From the NCBI RefSeq assembly GCF_022201045.2, contig NC_068557.1:2542001-2606000 (forward strand): 64,000 nucleotides of DNA, in the 5' to 3' direction. The notes under the pieces were generated by a model. It made no database searches. It was given only the letters and a program-made list of their open reading frames with translations, and had not been told where the DNA came from. Below are positions 1 to 12,790 of the stretch, piece by piece (within the stretch, counting starts at the first letter, position 1; each line of letters begins with the position of its first letter). The translations under genes and the position numbers were made by a program. The stretch comes from Citrus sinensis. Its lineage: Eukaryota > Streptophyta > Magnoliopsida > Sapindales > Rutaceae.

Positions 1-476
1 TAGATTAATTATAAAATTGAAAATAATTAAAAAATAGCATAATAATACTTTGAGTTTTAACAATAAAAAAAATCAAATGAAAATTAAGAACTTAAAAAAG
101 TGTATCTAAAAAAAAGGATATTTTTGAAAATAAAATGAAAATAAATAAAATGGGAGTTTTATGAGGAGGGGTGCCAATAGTCCAACTCTAATAATAATAA
201 AGAAACACGGACCTGTCTATGGTACAGTTTCTGTAACAAACATCTCACCACCTTATTTTGCATTGTTTAATTTCTCACTCCACATCCAACGGCTGATGCT
301 GCAGTCTGTAGCGTACAGATTCTGTAAGCTAGTCAAGTCCAAGAAACACTTGTCGATATTAAATGGGTTTTGCTGACGTGGGACTTTTTTTTAAGTGGTG
401 GAAGGATAACATCTTCCCTTTAAATATCTTGTATTATATATATCTTTAAATGGGGTCAGGTTTCAGTGTAACTTGA
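1..476. other. AT-rich intergenic DNA
   Basis: No gene is recognised. Around 170-190 a sequence reading GGGTGCCAATAGTCCAACTC resembles the ends of the TIR elements at 10656-11505 and 31465-31845, so a truncated copy of that family may end here. The open frame at 161-376 has no recognisable protein features. Confidence 0.5.
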
Positions 477-576
477 TACCGTGTCACAGTTGCACCAGTC
501 GTTGGATCCACTCAAATGAGTGGAGTCCACTTAAATAAGTGGGAATCCAACGGTTGGATGCAACTATGACACGGTA
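477..576. mobile_element. 100-bp hairpin MITE-like element
   Basis: Two arms of about 31 nt are inverted copies: the left begins TACCGTGTCACAGTTGCA and the right ends TGCAACTATGACACGGTA. A smaller internal symmetry (CCACTCAAATGAGTGG) lies between them. There is no coding potential. The structure fits a miniature inverted-repeat transposable element, but no convincing target-site duplication is visible, so the superfamily is not assigned. Confidence 0.55.
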
Positions 577-639
577 CTACAGTTGCACCACAATTTTATC
601 CCTTTAAATGATATAAGTAAGATTTAATTTTTATTTTTT

Positions 640-1430
640 TATTCTAATCGTAATGGAAATTCACCGAAACGAAGCGGTTAAATTACAATATGCATAACTT
701 TAATTTTTCGTTATCCTTGAAGTGTTTGACCGACAATCATAGTCATATTTGTAGATTAGTATAAATTACACCATATTCACACACACACACACGCCCAGAA
801 ATTGTTACCCAATCTATCTATTGCTTGATCTGGTTTGCTCGTGAAAAACGTGTCCGTGAGACCAACCGATCACTTTATCATGATTAGAGAACTCAAAAAA
901 TAAAAATACCTGTATGTCAAAATTTTATCGGATGGGTGTAGGATAACTTGATATATCCGTCCCATATAAGTGTATTTCTGATCGTACAGCCTACCAATTA
1001 CCAACGCTGCAATTGTAAGTTTACTAATTCTTGCTAACATTGTATGCTTCTGATTTATCATTCCTTTTTTTTTTCCTTTAACCAGTCCGGAAATGCATCT
1101 TGATCCCTCTGTTGTTTGCTAAAGACAGTTTCATTAGTTTTGTTACTACTGCAGTAAGCAATCGAATGTGGGTTGTAGCGAGAAGTTAGAAGATTCGTTT
1201 AGTGGGAAGTTCAAGACCTTGCATTATCTGGAGTGTTGCATCTAAATTAATATCATGAAATGTAATCTAAAGTAAATGCACAAATGTGCATTTCAAAATT
1301 AACACTGTGACGCATAAGGTATCCACGTAATCTAATGTTAGGTTCAATCTTTATAACATCTGATCATGCGAGCTAATAAAAATAAATAAATAAATAAAAA
1401 CAATGCCTATTTATTATGGGTACTCGTTCG
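640..1430 (+). repeat. Duplicated block, copy 1 (DUF247 5' region)
   Basis: This block aligns by eye with 26880-27610. Shared landmarks in the same order include GTGTATTTCTGAT, CCAACGCTGCAATTGTAAGTT, ACTACTGCAGTAAGCAAT, an AATAAATAAATAAA run and TTATTATGGGTACTCGTTCG. It contains the 5'UTR intron and first codons of a dead DUF247 gene. An (AC)n run lies at about 777-793. Confidence 0.65.
1155..1243 (+). pseudogene. DUF247 5' exon fragment
   Basis: After a splice-acceptor-like CTACTGCAG, the sequence matches the start of the intact DUF247 genes of this window. It reads roughly EKLEDSFSGKFKTLHY then ECCI, corresponding to the N-terminal segment before the IYRVPQ motif. It then stops and runs into unrelated AT-rich DNA. 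Only about 30 codons remain, with internal loss, so it is a relic without function. Confidence 0.65.
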
Positions 1431-2718
1431 AACTGCATACCCATAACAAGTAAATCTAATTAAGGACATCTCTAATAAATTAGTATTTGGTTCATTTAGA
1501 AAGCAAATTAAAACATATATATTGACATTGTTTGACCTTATATATTAAAATAAACCTAATTGAAGACATAATTTAAGCCTTCAACAAATTCATAATGTAG
1601 GACAAGTTGTTGGATCCTTAATCCAACCTTAGGCTTATATATGAATAATTATATATCGCGAACAATCATATAAGATTAAGTTTAATTAAAATTGATCTAT
1701 TAATATTTTTGGTAATTTTATCTTTAATGTATCTGATAGGTTGTGAGTTTTTAATGTGTAGAGATTTAAGGGTATTTTCAATTTTATGTTAAGCTAAAAT
1801 AAAAATACCAAAATATAATTAGAAAGTTATTTATATACGTAGTTTTGGTCTCTAGATTACACTTACCGTTCTATTCTTTTCTGACGTCCTATCATCAAAT
1901 AGAGTGCAGATAAAAAGTTAAAGGATTTTCTAAGAAAATGTGTTGATCTAAATGGCAAACTGCACCACCCTAGAAACAACATTAGTCATTATAGATTTAG
2001 GCATACTTTTACATATTCGATTATTGATTCTTAATAGTATAACATGAATATTACTAAAATTAGGTGATGGTTTTCACCAAAAGTTAATCTCTTAACACAA
2101 GTTTATGCCATAATTTAAGGCTAATTCTTTTGGCTTTACGGTCTTTCAGTATATAAAATGTATTCTGGGCCAACCGAATTTGTCCAGAGTACTAGTTACC
2201 TAAATAAGGGCAAAATCAGGATTAACGTAAAATTAATTACTTGGGGCCTGATTAGATAAATGGCCAAATATCACCACTCTTATTATTATTAATAATTTCC
2301 CCTAAATTTTACGAGATCAGGTAAAATGACTGCATGCAGGGCCGGTCAGTACCCGGTTAAAATGGAAGCTCTTACGGGCTGACTCATACATTAACTACCG
2401 AATATGTTAGGACTCATGTGGGATATTACTAAAAATGATAAATATAGTGTAAAATCCTGTTTTAAGATTAAAATTCTAATTGCACATAATAGAAGAAAAG
2501 CACATGTGAAAATTATTATCATACGGTCGATCCTCTGAAGAGATATATAATTGTTTGACTGCTATCTAGGAATATATGTTTTGCACGTATACAATAAGCA
2601 CGCCATTTTTTTTCCCGGCTAAATGCGAGGCTCTTATAAACCTTTAATTTAAGCTCCCAATTCTCTTTAATTGTTTATTTCATTATTTGCATAGCCTGAA
2701 GAAACGTCTGAGATTTCC
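1431..2718. other. AT-rich intergenic DNA, no gene seen
   Basis: I see no open frame of note, no inverted-repeat boundary and no match to the other repeats in this window over most of this stretch. Confidence 0.5.
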
Positions 2719-2870
2719 CATCAACCCAACTGGTCAACCGACCATTCCACAAAATTCTTCATAGTTTCAGGCTTATAGAGCGAAATTTGGGGAAAAGAAA
2801 CAAGTTTTGAAAATCTGCAACCGGGCACTAAATTCTTCCCCAAATCACGACGGCTACGGCTGCCCCAAGG
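2719..2870. repeat. Dispersed repeat, copy shared with 19763-19960
   Basis: Shares landmarks with 19763-19960: ATCAACCCAACT, ATTCTTCATAGTTTCAGGCT, GGGAAAAGAAACAA and CCAAATCACGA. The other copy carries about 45 extra bases that are missing here. No coding potential. At 20 kb the same repeat abuts the decayed hAT transposase. Confidence 0.6.
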
Positions 2871-3150
2871 GATGGAAATGGGGCGGGTTCAAGATGGGGA
2901 TCATGATTCCCGAACTGGAAGCAATCTTTGAACCTCCCCATACCTAAAAAAATTTAATTGAAGATAGTTTGAGGATATCCCAATAATCCCTGAATGGGAG
3001 CGGGGATTAAAACAAAGACACGATTCTCCTTTTTTCCCCATAAAAATTATAAAAGTATCCAAAATTATGACAATATTTAATTAGAAATGCCATCATGAAT
3101 TAATATGAATTTAGTCCATTTCGATCATATATCAAACTAATCATGAACTA
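2869..3150. mobile_element. Truncated hAT-like non-autonomous remnant
   Basis: Starts AGGGATGGAAATGGGGCGGG, closely resembling the terminus TAGGGATGGCAATGGGG of the full element at 46602, and carries the same GGGGAT/CCCC-rich words (TGGGAGCGGGGATTA). The other end is not recognisable; the LINE lies immediately to the right. The match is limited to terminal and composition features, so the call is tentative. Confidence 0.4.
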
Positions 3151-4069
3151 ACCTTCATTTTTTTTTTTTTTTTGGCTAAGAAACAAAGATTAAATAAAAC
3201 TATAGGAAATTTGTACAAAGATTAGGAGGATTACAAATCCACAAAAAAAAAATCGAGAAGTCCCAATATAAACAGAACACTTAGAAACTACAAAGATAAA
3301 ATATCCCAAAACTCAAAAACACTAGCTCACTAAGAGTGCATCCCTGTTAAGATATAAAAGCTTCCCAATTAAGCAAAATAAAAAAAGAAAGAGATGTCTT
3401 TGAATTCAGTAGTTATAAATGACCAGAGGGAAGCCCAGAACTTGACTTTGTCCCATAGGTGTGAAGGATCTTCCCCAGCATTATTATCAAAGATTCTTTG
3501 GTTTTTTTCATTTCATATAACCCAAAAAATAGTTAAGACTGCACAGTCCCATAGAACCCTTGCTTTTTTTTGTCCCTCTTAAACAAGAAAAATTTACTAA
3601 TTAGAGGGAGTAACATGATACAGGGGCTGACCAGCTTAGATTAAAGGTCTTATACAAGTTAAATCACAAAAATTGAGCATGAGTGCGTTGTGGAAATAGA
3701 TGATCAACATTCTCTGAAGCATTTTTACAAACGACACACCAATATAGAAATAAAGCCATATTGGGTCTCCTTCTTTGAACCATGTCATTTGTGTTGATTT
3801 TTCTATGAGCAACAGACCAAACCATCATCTTCACCTTGGTAGGGACTTTAACTTTCCAAATCTGGTAAGAAGGAGAAAATAAGGGAGGCCTCAGGGTTAT
3901 CTATGAGGTTAAAAAAGTAAGATTTCGTAAAGAAATATCCTTATTTATCCAAATTCCAAACTCTCTTATCCTCTTTTAGATTATTAAGAAAAACTCCTTA
4001 TCGGATCCTGAGCATTTTAGCACATTGTTCATATTCTCTATCATTCAAGTTTCTAATGAAGTTAAAATC

Positions 4070-5679
4070 TCAACTCCACTGCATAATAGAGTACTTACAC
4101 ATATTGACTATAGAGCATTCATGACCTTGAGAAAGCCTATATAGTCGAGGAAAAAGATCACAGAAAGCAACTTCTTTAATCCAACAATCCTCCCAAAATC
4201 TAACTCTCTGGCCATTACCAACCAACAGCTTAATATTAGATAAAAAAAAATATGTTTTTGCTTTTGAAATAAACACCCAAAGACATCTACTACTCCCTTT
4301 AGCAACATCAGCTACATTCCAACCATTTTTATGCAACCTATACTTACTTTTTATAACACTATACCAAAGAGAATTAACTTCTAAAGGAAACCTCCATAAC
4401 CACTTCCCAAGAAAGACCTTATTTCTGTTAATAATATTTCCTAACCCTAGTCCTCCCTTGGATTGTGGTTGAGAAACCACCCTCCAGCAGACCAAATGAT
4501 CTTTTTTGCCTCCGCCATGCCTTCCCACAAAAATCCCTCATTGCCTTTTCTATCATTTTAGCCACTGACACAAGAATTTAAAATAAAGACATAAAATAAG
4601 TAGGAAGGCTAGATAGAACAAATTGGATAAGAGTTAGTCTCCTTCATTTGGAAAGACAAGCTTTCTTCCACCCATCCAATCTCCTCTCAATTTTCTCCAA
4701 GACTAGAGCCCAGAAATCGGCATTCTTAAGGTTCCCCTTAAGAGGTAATCCTAAGCAGTTTAGAGGCCAATTCCCTATCTCGCACCCAACTGAAGAAGCC
4801 AAATCAATTAACTTCTGATCCTGGAAATTTATGCCTACAATTGAACTCTTCCTCAAATGAATTTTCAAGCCAAAAATTGCATAAAAGAAATCCACAACTT
4901 TGGGAAGATTATGAAATTTCAGGGTTGAAGAAAATTGTGTCATCAGTAAATTGGAGATGAGAAACTAAAATTTTATCTTTACCAATTGAGAACCCCTCAA
5001 CCAGCCCGAACTCTTGAGTCTTGTCCATTAATCTACTGAGAATATCAACCACAATTGTGAATAGGAAAGTAGAGAGAGGGTCCCCTTATCGAAGACCTCT
5101 AGAAGCATGAATTTTACCTCTAGGTGTACCATTCAGTAAAATGGAGAAACTAACAGAATTTAAGTAGCCCCTCATCCAACTTCTCCACTTTTGCCTAAAA
5201 CCCTTAGCTTCCAACACAAAATCTAAAAAGTCTCAATCAACGTGATTATAAACTTTCTCAAAGTCAATTTTGAAGACAAGACCAGATCTTTTACACTTTC
5301 TATACTCCTCCACAACTTCATTAGCGACTAAAACTACATCAAAAATCTGTCTATCCCTCACAAAAGCGCCTTGAGAGTAAGAAATGGTCTATCTTAACAC
5401 CTCTTTCAGTCTAAGAGAAAGGATTTTAGAAATGATCTTATAAAGACTTGTCACTAAATTTATGGGTCTGAACTCACTCAATTTTAAAGGCTCATTCTTT
5501 TTTGGAATAAGGCAAATAAATGTAGAATTAGTAGAAGGGTTCACAACACTAGGTTTGTAGAATTCCTTAAATATTGCTAGTAAGTCTTGTTTAATAACAT
5601 CCCAACAGTCTTGATACACCGCCAACAAAAACCCATCAGGACTAGGAGACTTATCATTACAATAATTCTGAATAGCCAT
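4070..5679 (-). pseudogene. LINE reverse transcriptase fragments
   Basis: Three open stretches (5679-5389, 4943-4644, 4528-4070) cover the fingers/palm start (KSPSPDG, FICLIPKK, FRPINLVTSLYKIISK), a post-palm region (SVGCEIGNWPLNCLGLPL) and the domain after RT (GGLGLGNIINRNKVFLGKWLWRF). The catalytic F/YxDD region falls in the broken part around 4943-5000. The pieces are in order on one strand but separated by frameshifts and stops, so no active polymerase is encoded. Confidence 0.85.
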
Positions 5680-6295
5680 CTTAATTTCCTCATTCTCAAA
5701 AGGCCTCTCTAACCAAGATGCCTTGTCAACTGAAATAGGACATCATTGTAACCCTTCAATTACATGCCTTACAATATGCTCTTTTGCATAAAGTTGCTGG
5801 AAAAATTCTAAAATTTATTCTCAATGGCAGCCTCATCTTCCACAATGGAACCATCATCAATCTCCAAACTATTGATAGTGTTTTTGCCTAATCTTCCTTT
5901 CATAATCTGGTGGAAAATTTTTGAATTACAGTCCCCCTCTTTAGCCCAATGAACTTTAGCCTTTTGTCTTCATATAACCTCTTCTTTAAAAACTATGTAT
6001 TCCAACTGTTGTTTGGTTTCACATATCTCCCTCCGCCTTTCCCCGTTCAACTTCCCTTCCCTCTCCATTGATTTTAATTCCAGAAGCCTAGTATGCAGTC
6101 TTTGTTTTTCCTTCTTCACATTCCCCAAATCTCTTTATTCCACGCCTTGATACACTGTTTTAACAAATCAAGCTTTTTCATAAATTTGTATCCTTCCCAT
6201 CCATAAACTTGAGCTTCTTCCTACCAATTTTTAAAGCTATTCCTGAAAGTATGATGCAACAACCATACATTTTCAAATCTAGAAGGCACAGGACC

Positions 6296-6634
6296 CTATT
6301 TTATGAAATTTGAGTACATTAAAATTGGCCAATGATCTGAAGTTGCTCTCACTAAAGCCTCTTGCATAAAAGAAGGAAATAGCCCCTCACAACCACTGGA
6401 AAACAAAAATTTGTCCAGCCTACAACACACAACCTCTTCCTTTAAATTTGACCAAGTAAGAGAGGTATTAATTAACTCTGGATCTGTCAATTCAGCTTTT
6501 CTAATGAACTCATTGAACATCTTCATACTATTAGTCTCTCTACCCCTATTTGATTTCTTAAAAGGAAATCTAATCACATTAAAATCTCCACTGATACACC
6601 AATTAGGACTACATATACCATAAAGGCCATCCAA
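6296..6634 (-). pseudogene. LINE endonuclease fragment
   Basis: An open stretch of 112 residues with CISGDFNVIR near its start and ATSDHWPILM near its end. These are the two hallmark motifs of the apurinic-like endonuclease (EEP fold) of LINEs: the Asp/Asn of GDFN and the Asp-His of SDH. The N-terminal half of the domain lies upstream but is broken. It would nick target DNA in an active element. Confidence 0.75.
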
Positions 6635-8912
6635 TTGCTCCTAAAAAGCCATTAAGGACCATAAATTCCAGAAAACCAACAATCAACACCATTGCCTTTT
6701 TTAATTTTAACAGATAATAAAAAATCCCCCATAAGACAATCCGACACTTCCACTATTTTTGTATTCCAAACCACAACCATGCCTCTTGACCTCCCCAAAG
6801 AAGGCAAAGAAACCCACTCTTTAAATTTAGAACTCTAAATACTAGCTACATCTTTCCTATCAAAATTTTCCTTCTTGGTTTATTGAATCACTACAATGTC
6901 TAACCCTATTTTCTTCAAAATATCTTTTATCATCCCTCTTTTTCTAACATTCTTTAACTCCTTTACAATCTAAGACAAAATCTTCATAAAATATCTAAAA
7001 CTCCCTTCCCACCCTCGTTCTTAATACACTTCTCGTAATTTATACTAGACTGTAAATTACACAGCTCTTTAACCCCTATAGTTTTCTTACTCCTCCAGAA
7101 TTTACTACCTTTACTTCTTCCCTTTTTCATAAGAACCAATGACAAATTCATCTCCTCCAAGAAGGACTGAAAATTTCACCACAAGTCTTTATTATAAAAA
7201 TCTTTAGAATCATCTTGCTCAGGAACTCTATTCCCAACACTAGCCTCTTGGTTTCCTTTTTCTAAAACAATCATTTCACTTTCATTGCGAAAGTGATTTT
7301 TCAGTGGTTGATCTTGAGTATTACAAGATTCTTTTCCTCTGCAGGATATAAAAAGCATGTCACTGTTATCAGAAAATAAGGCAATTAGCTCATTTCGATA
7401 ATTGTGATCTTCCACAACTTCTTGTTGCTTTTCAGCCAACCTCAGTGATCCATCTTGTTCTGATTCAGACCATTCTTATTACTTGAATACGCATACAAGT
7501 GATTTTCAATGTCATTAACTCTACCCTCAGCATCCTCCTCCATAGAGTCATTCACCTCAAGAACATTAAAATCATTAGACATCTGGCCATTTATGTTCTC
7601 TTTGTCAAATTGACCCTATAAAATTCACTCTTAGAACTAACCCCATCGGCAATTTTTGTGTCTGTTGAGTCATAGTCCATGATTTTTTATTCAATTTTCA
7701 TGTCATCCTTGTCTTAATCGGAAAATTGAAGACAAGGCTTTTTAGATTTAATGTTATTGGATAATCCATCTTCTCTCGGATTGGAATTTTAGGGTTTAAC
7801 TCTAAAAAGGTTAAAAAACAATTTGTCTATTTGGGCTAGCCCAGCTTTTTTAGGAAGATGGATGTTTTAAAAAAATGAATTCTTGCTCTTGAGTCCTAGG
7901 ATTATAGAGAATAGAGATGAGCTTTAAAAAGTTTTGATAACTAACCTTGTCAGGCCCACTTTGTATTCTCTTAGGTTGATTGCAATTCATATGAGTTTTG
8001 GCCTCAATACCCAACTCAAACCCATGCCTTTTATCTTTTTCAATCACCTTTAAGCATTTCAAAAATTGAAAATTCTGACACGGATCAGAACCAGTGGATT
8101 TCCCAGCTTTATCCACTTTGTTAGAGGATAATTGTACAAAAGGAACTTTATACTCATCTCTAATTTCACTTACACTATATGCACTTTGCTTTTCCTTGTT
8201 GCCACGTGTAGGAATCCACAATTTTCTTGCCTTCTTCAACCTTGCCATCACTGGAGGATAGATATGAATTGTCTTTTCTTTTTCTAATTACTCATAGCTT
8301 GACTTTCCACTTGGACCCATTTTCTTCAACATCAAAAAATGTTGGAATAAAACCATGCTCACCCTTCTTAACTTTGATCCTAGCCTCTCTAAGATAAGCA
8401 AGGCTTTTTGTTTGTCTATTAACCGTAACCAGCCCTCCATATTGCTGACCAATTTTCTCAAAGACTTCTTGTTTCCATAAATGAAAAGTAAGTCCTTCAA
8501 TGTCCAACCATCCTCCCTATAATAATAATAATCTATCTTCTCTTGGATTAATAAACGTGCTCCATTTTTCCAACTTTATTCTTATATACCCCTCTGACAT
8601 TAACAAAAGAAGATGGCTTTATCAGACTGATAAGGTTTAAGAACAATCTTTAAATTCACCATCATACTCAAACTCTTTTGGATCTTCCACCAAGGGTCCT
8701 TAATCTGCTCCCTAAAGCACACGGCAACTTCCATGTACAAGTTGTTCTGAATATTTGTTGCCTTAACCAAAAGCAAAAGCCTTCAATTCTTCTGATTTGA
8801 TAAGCCTATTTGACCATGCTTTTAGATTATCTCTTCTATGCCCTGCACTTTTGTTAATAGATTTGCCATAATCACCCCGACTCAGCTTATCTACTACCTC
8901 TGCCAAAATCTT

Positions 8913-9299
8913 TTAACCTTCTACTTTTCTTCCTTGAGGAACTAAAATGGACCTTACAAACCCAGACTCATTATAAGAAATCCATAGGAAACTTCTAAAG
9001 GAATTGCTAAATTTCTCAACCCAAACTTGATAAAAGCTCCCTCTAAACATTCTAAAAAACTTATAAACATGGCTATCATAATGAGCCTCATATAAACACC
9101 TACTCAGCCACAATGTACAACCAATCTCAAGCTTCAGCACAAACTTCCTTTGTCTATTACACTCCATAATCTTCAAGACATCTAAATTTGAATTATCTAA
9201 GGTTTCCAGCAAGAAGTATTTATGATCAATCCTGACCTCTAAAGAGGAATTAGACCAGGATGACAAACATTTGAAAGACCCTCTCACATTCTCTCTCAT
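8913..9299 (-). pseudogene. LINE N-terminal segment (DUF4283-type)
   Basis: An open stretch of 128 residues begins at an ATG and contains GSFYQVWVEKFSNS and ILVPQGRKVEGW-like words, typical of the N-terminal region of plant LINE polyproteins. The continuation near 8507-8292 (GLTFHLWKQEVFEKIGQQYGG) fits the end of the DUF4283 fold. It is separated from the rest by stops. In intact elements this region is thought to bind the element RNA; here it is only a relic. This region marks the approximate 5' end of the element. Confidence 0.6.
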
Positions 9300-9300
9300 G

Positions 9301-9814
9301 ACTCAAAAAACTTGTGTAAGCTAGTATTCTATGTTGGTAATGTTAAAACTTCATATTTGATTGTACATTTTTACACTAGCCCTTAAACAGTGAACAAAAA
9401 TCAGAAAATGCTTCCAAATGTAAGTTTACTTGTCGCCCTACTACTATTGCAAAATTTAAGGAGCCCTAGCGTGGCAAATTTATGAAAATTCTCAGATTAT
9501 AGGTTTCAATTGCACATATTTAAGTGCTGCACCAACAAAATCATAAATTAGTTGTTTTCAAGTAGAAAACTCACCAAGATAATCACTGGATGTCTTATAT
9601 ATTATTGGAAAAGATAGACCCCCCCCCCCCAAAAAAAGGCGCTTCTCAAATGGTTGCTGTTGAGACGACAAATATTTGATTGTGAAACAAATATTGCTGA
9701 AATCTGTTAAAGAGCTTGTCTCAGTCTGTTGATAATAACGATGAATGTAAAAAAAAAAATTAAAGGAATACAAATAAAAAAAGTTTGAGTAAATACATGA
9801 AGAAAGAGGGAGAG
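9301..9814. other. Intergenic DNA, no gene seen
   Basis: AT-rich sequence between the LINE and the next element, with a C-run (about 9621-9630) directly followed by an A-run. No recognisable gene. Confidence 0.5.
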
Positions 9815-10425
9815 TAAGGTGGCGTTTGTTTTTTTGTCTGAAATATGAATAGACCTGAATTAGTCTAAATTCTGAATAGATCTAAATGTCTGAATATGAA
9901 TAATATGTTTATTTTTTTGTCTGAATCTCGAAAAATAAGTATTAAGTTATTTTTTTTCAACTGAAAAAACTGAAAAAATGTATTTTTACATTTGTATCCT
10001 TATTAAATTTGAATGTTAAATAAATAATATATTAAATACCACAATATTTTAACATTTATAAATAAAACTATATTTAAGTGAATACATAATTATTTTAGAA
10101 TTTTAATATATAAAATATCATAAATTTTAAATTTTATCATATATAATATAAGAAAGAAAAAATATAGATATTTTTATGTGGAGTAAATGTCTATGGGTGA
10201 GTATGAAAAATAAATTATAAAACATGAATATTTTTGACATTAGTAAGTAATTGACTTAATTCAAATTTCTCCATTAAGTAAAAAGTCAAAAAAATTGGCT
10301 TATTTTATTAAGTCAAAATTATCTAAAAAATTTCATTAAGTTATAAAAACAAACACCTCTAGTTAACTTAATCAATTAAGTTAAGTCACTTTAAGTCATT
10401 AAGTTAAAAAAAAAATGCCAACTAA
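9815..10425. mobile_element. Possible TIR-type non-autonomous element
   Basis: The left end reads AAGGTGGCGTTTGTTTTTTT and the right end is an imperfect inverted copy ending AAAAAAAAAATGCCAACTAAG. A second internal match (AAAACAAACACCTCT near 10345-10360) also pairs with the left end. The body is AT-rich and non-coding. The GGCGTTTGTT-type end is common among plant hAT-like MITEs, but no clear target duplication is seen. Confidence 0.4.
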
Positions 10426-10655
10426 GACTAAAACAATTCAAGTATGGTACTGAGATTGTCATAATTAGTTTCTTCCAAAAAATTAACATTTTTAAATTTT
10501 TTATTAATTGATTAAATTAAACATTTTTAGTTGGGAGGACTTAAATATATTTTAATTTTAAAATTAAAAAAACATATCTCGAGTTCGGATTCAGGAGCCT
10601 GATAAAATCTTTAAACTCAAACTCGAAATATATTTAGAGTTTGAGCTTATTCCTA

Positions 10656-11505
10656 AAGAGTGGTGCTATTGTCACCCCTCAATAATTCTCTTACAGCCCC
10701 TTCCCTAAATATACCCCATTTAATCATTTCAAAATTGACTATTCCTCTTTTAACACCACCTTCAGTTCCCTTAACACCCTTGTTCACTATGGAAAAAAAA
10801 TATGAAAAAGTCTATGTAAAGGACTGGGTCTTGTAATCTATTTTAAAACCTAAATTTACATCACAAAAGAGGGATTTGAGAAATAAGAAGACAATAGAAG
10901 AAATTTTCGTAAAATATATAATATAGTTTATATAGGAAATTATATTTTCTAATATATGGAGGAGTGGAGAAATTTTGGCAAAATAAGAGACTTCCATCTA
11001 GAAGTAGAAGGGTGATATCTTTGTTGTGAGAAGATTTCTCTTTCATACAACTTTCTTATTCTACAATGCTTGAAATGGAAAATTTTCTTGGCTGCTTCAA
11101 TTCAATTGCATGCATCAATAAAGCATTAAATACAGATAAAAGCATAAATAATATGAGACGTGAGGATTTAGAGAGCTTTTAAAGAGAGAGATGAGTTCAC
11201 AAATATTAGAAATTGACTCATCAAATTTGACTGAACAATTTATAATCTTGCCATAAGTCAGAAAATAATAATAAGAATTTGTGAACATATATAATCGACT
11301 GTTTATTATTTAAGTTTTTTCTTCGTTATTTGGAATGGGTGCAGAGAAGAGAAGTTTTGTATCTGAATTCAAACTTGAATTGTGCAGGCTCCTTGCAGGA
11401 GTTTCATTAGAGGTCTTTTAATGTAATTTCCTGCATGGTTAAAATTGGAAAAACAAAATTGGGGTTTTGATAGGATTATTGAGGAGTGCCAATAGTGCCA
11501 CTCAT
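10656..11505. mobile_element. TIR element, long copy (shared with 31465-31845)
   Basis: The ends are inverted copies: GAGTGGTGCTATTG at the left and GCCAATAGTGCCACTC at the right. The outer parts match the shorter copy at 31465-31845 (TCAATAATTCTCT, AACACCACCTTCA, GTGCAGAGAAGAGAAGTT, GGGGTTTTGATAGGA). The interior, about 10790-11280, is absent from the short copy. No transposase is visible. Superfamily not assigned. Confidence 0.5.
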
Positions 11506-11559
11506 TCCTAAAATGGATTTGTTTTTAATTTTAAAACTTTTTAGGAGACGACCGGATTA

Positions 11560-12790
11560 ATCTGGAGCCCATGGGTGTGGGCCCATAGCTACCCCAATAC
11601 TTCCGACACAAGTAGCAGCAAATGCACCACTGCCACCTCATGGAGGATCAAACAAGCTTACTTGTAATTCAAAGATATATTGGGTATGATATGGGGTATA
11701 TTGAGAGATAATAATTATTTAATATTTTTTTAATGGAGTTAATTGAGAAAGAGAGGTTGGTGAGATGGATGAAGGAGGAAATATCATCACTTTTTAAAAA
11801 ATAATAAAATTAAATATCAAATAGAGTATTGATATTTGATCCTTTAAATTCATCTCTTCAGTCTCAATTCTTAATTTACCCTACTCATTTTCAAAATTAC
11901 CTTTTTCTCTAATTCTTTTACTTGGTCAAACTGTTCAGAGATTAACCCCACGAATGTTATACCAGTGTTCACGTTTCCTGAGTCGTTGCATAACTATCAC
12001 AGTTTGCTCATTCGCTGCACTTCTAATTGTGGTTGTGAAGAGTATTTTAATTAAAAACTCCCTCGCCTAAGAAGCAAGAAGTGCACCAATGGCAAGCCAA
12101 CGAGAAACCCCATAATTACTGATGCAAGAATGCAAAGCATCTAAACATAATATTTAAACAAAATAATCAGAAGCAAAATCAAAGCAAGTTGGGCTCTGGA
12201 AGCCATGAATTTGAGAAATGTAAATAAATTTTAATTTGTGCTAAGTAAATTGATTGCAAACTCTAAATAATGGAGACAAATCTGGAACTTTTTGTGGGTA
12301 TTTTCAAGGCTCTTTTCTCGTTTTTTTTAAACAATGGAGTGACGATGAGGATGGACTTGAGGTGTGAAAAGGGGTGGTGGTGGTGGTTACGGTGATGCTC
12401 GAGAGAGAGGGAAAAATATATAATTTTGAAAATTAATAAAATTAATGAAAAGCAGGGATAATATAATAGAATAGAATACATTGAGGGTAACACATCACTT
12501 CTTTATCAAATTAATATTAATGGACAATCATTAATTTCAAAGGGGACTTTTTTGTTAGCGGTGAAAATCCACCCAAATCAACTGTGGGCTCGCCATGGTT
12601 GGAATTGAGACATAAAAGGCCAATACATTAATTGAGACAGAGACAGGCTCTAAGGTTACGCGGTTTCTTTTAAAATAAAAAAGCGAAGTTAGAAAATAAA
12701 AAGATTTTTTTTTTAAATGTATAAAATGACCTTCTATATCAACAGTTAATATGCAGTACAAGTCAATGGCGTGTGGTTCATGCACAAGAA
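11560..12790 (+). repeat. Promoter-side repeat of the DUF247 cluster, copy 1
   Basis: Shares long colinear matches with 19950-21680 and 27840-29020: CACCTCATGGAGGATCAA, AGAGATAATAATTATTTA, CAGAGATTAACCCCACGA, AAACCCCATAATTACTG, and TACAAGTCAATGGCG at the end. In the third copy that last word is the start of the leader exon of the intact DUF247 gene at 29328. Here no plus-strand DUF247 gene follows, so this is an orphan flank. Open frames inside it are not convincing. Confidence 0.6.

Larger units (their letters stand above)
3157..9300 (-). mobile_element. Decayed LINE (non-LTR) retrotransposon
   Basis: Read on the minus strand, 5' to 3', the parts are a DUF4283-like region (about 9299-8290), an endonuclease/exonuclease/phosphatase segment (6634-6296, with GDFNVIRFP and the C-terminal SDHWPI signature), reverse transcriptase (5679-4644, with SPSPDGFLLAVYQ, LIPKK and FRPINLV), the RT C-terminal part (4528-4070, with SQPQSKGGLGLGN) and a zf-RVT zinc-binding segment (about 3860-3660). 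It ends in a run of A (T-run at about 3158-3173 on the plus strand), as expected for target-primed insertion. The frame is broken many times by stops and shifts, so the copy is dead. No clean target-site duplication was found. Confidence 0.88.

Noticed and set aside
777-793. Short direct repeats checked for a CRISPR-like array
   Set aside because: Only simple (AC)n; the genome is a plant and no spaced repeats exist in the window.
3394-3582. 62-codon plus-strand frame
   Set aside because: Antisense to the 3' part of the minus-strand LINE.
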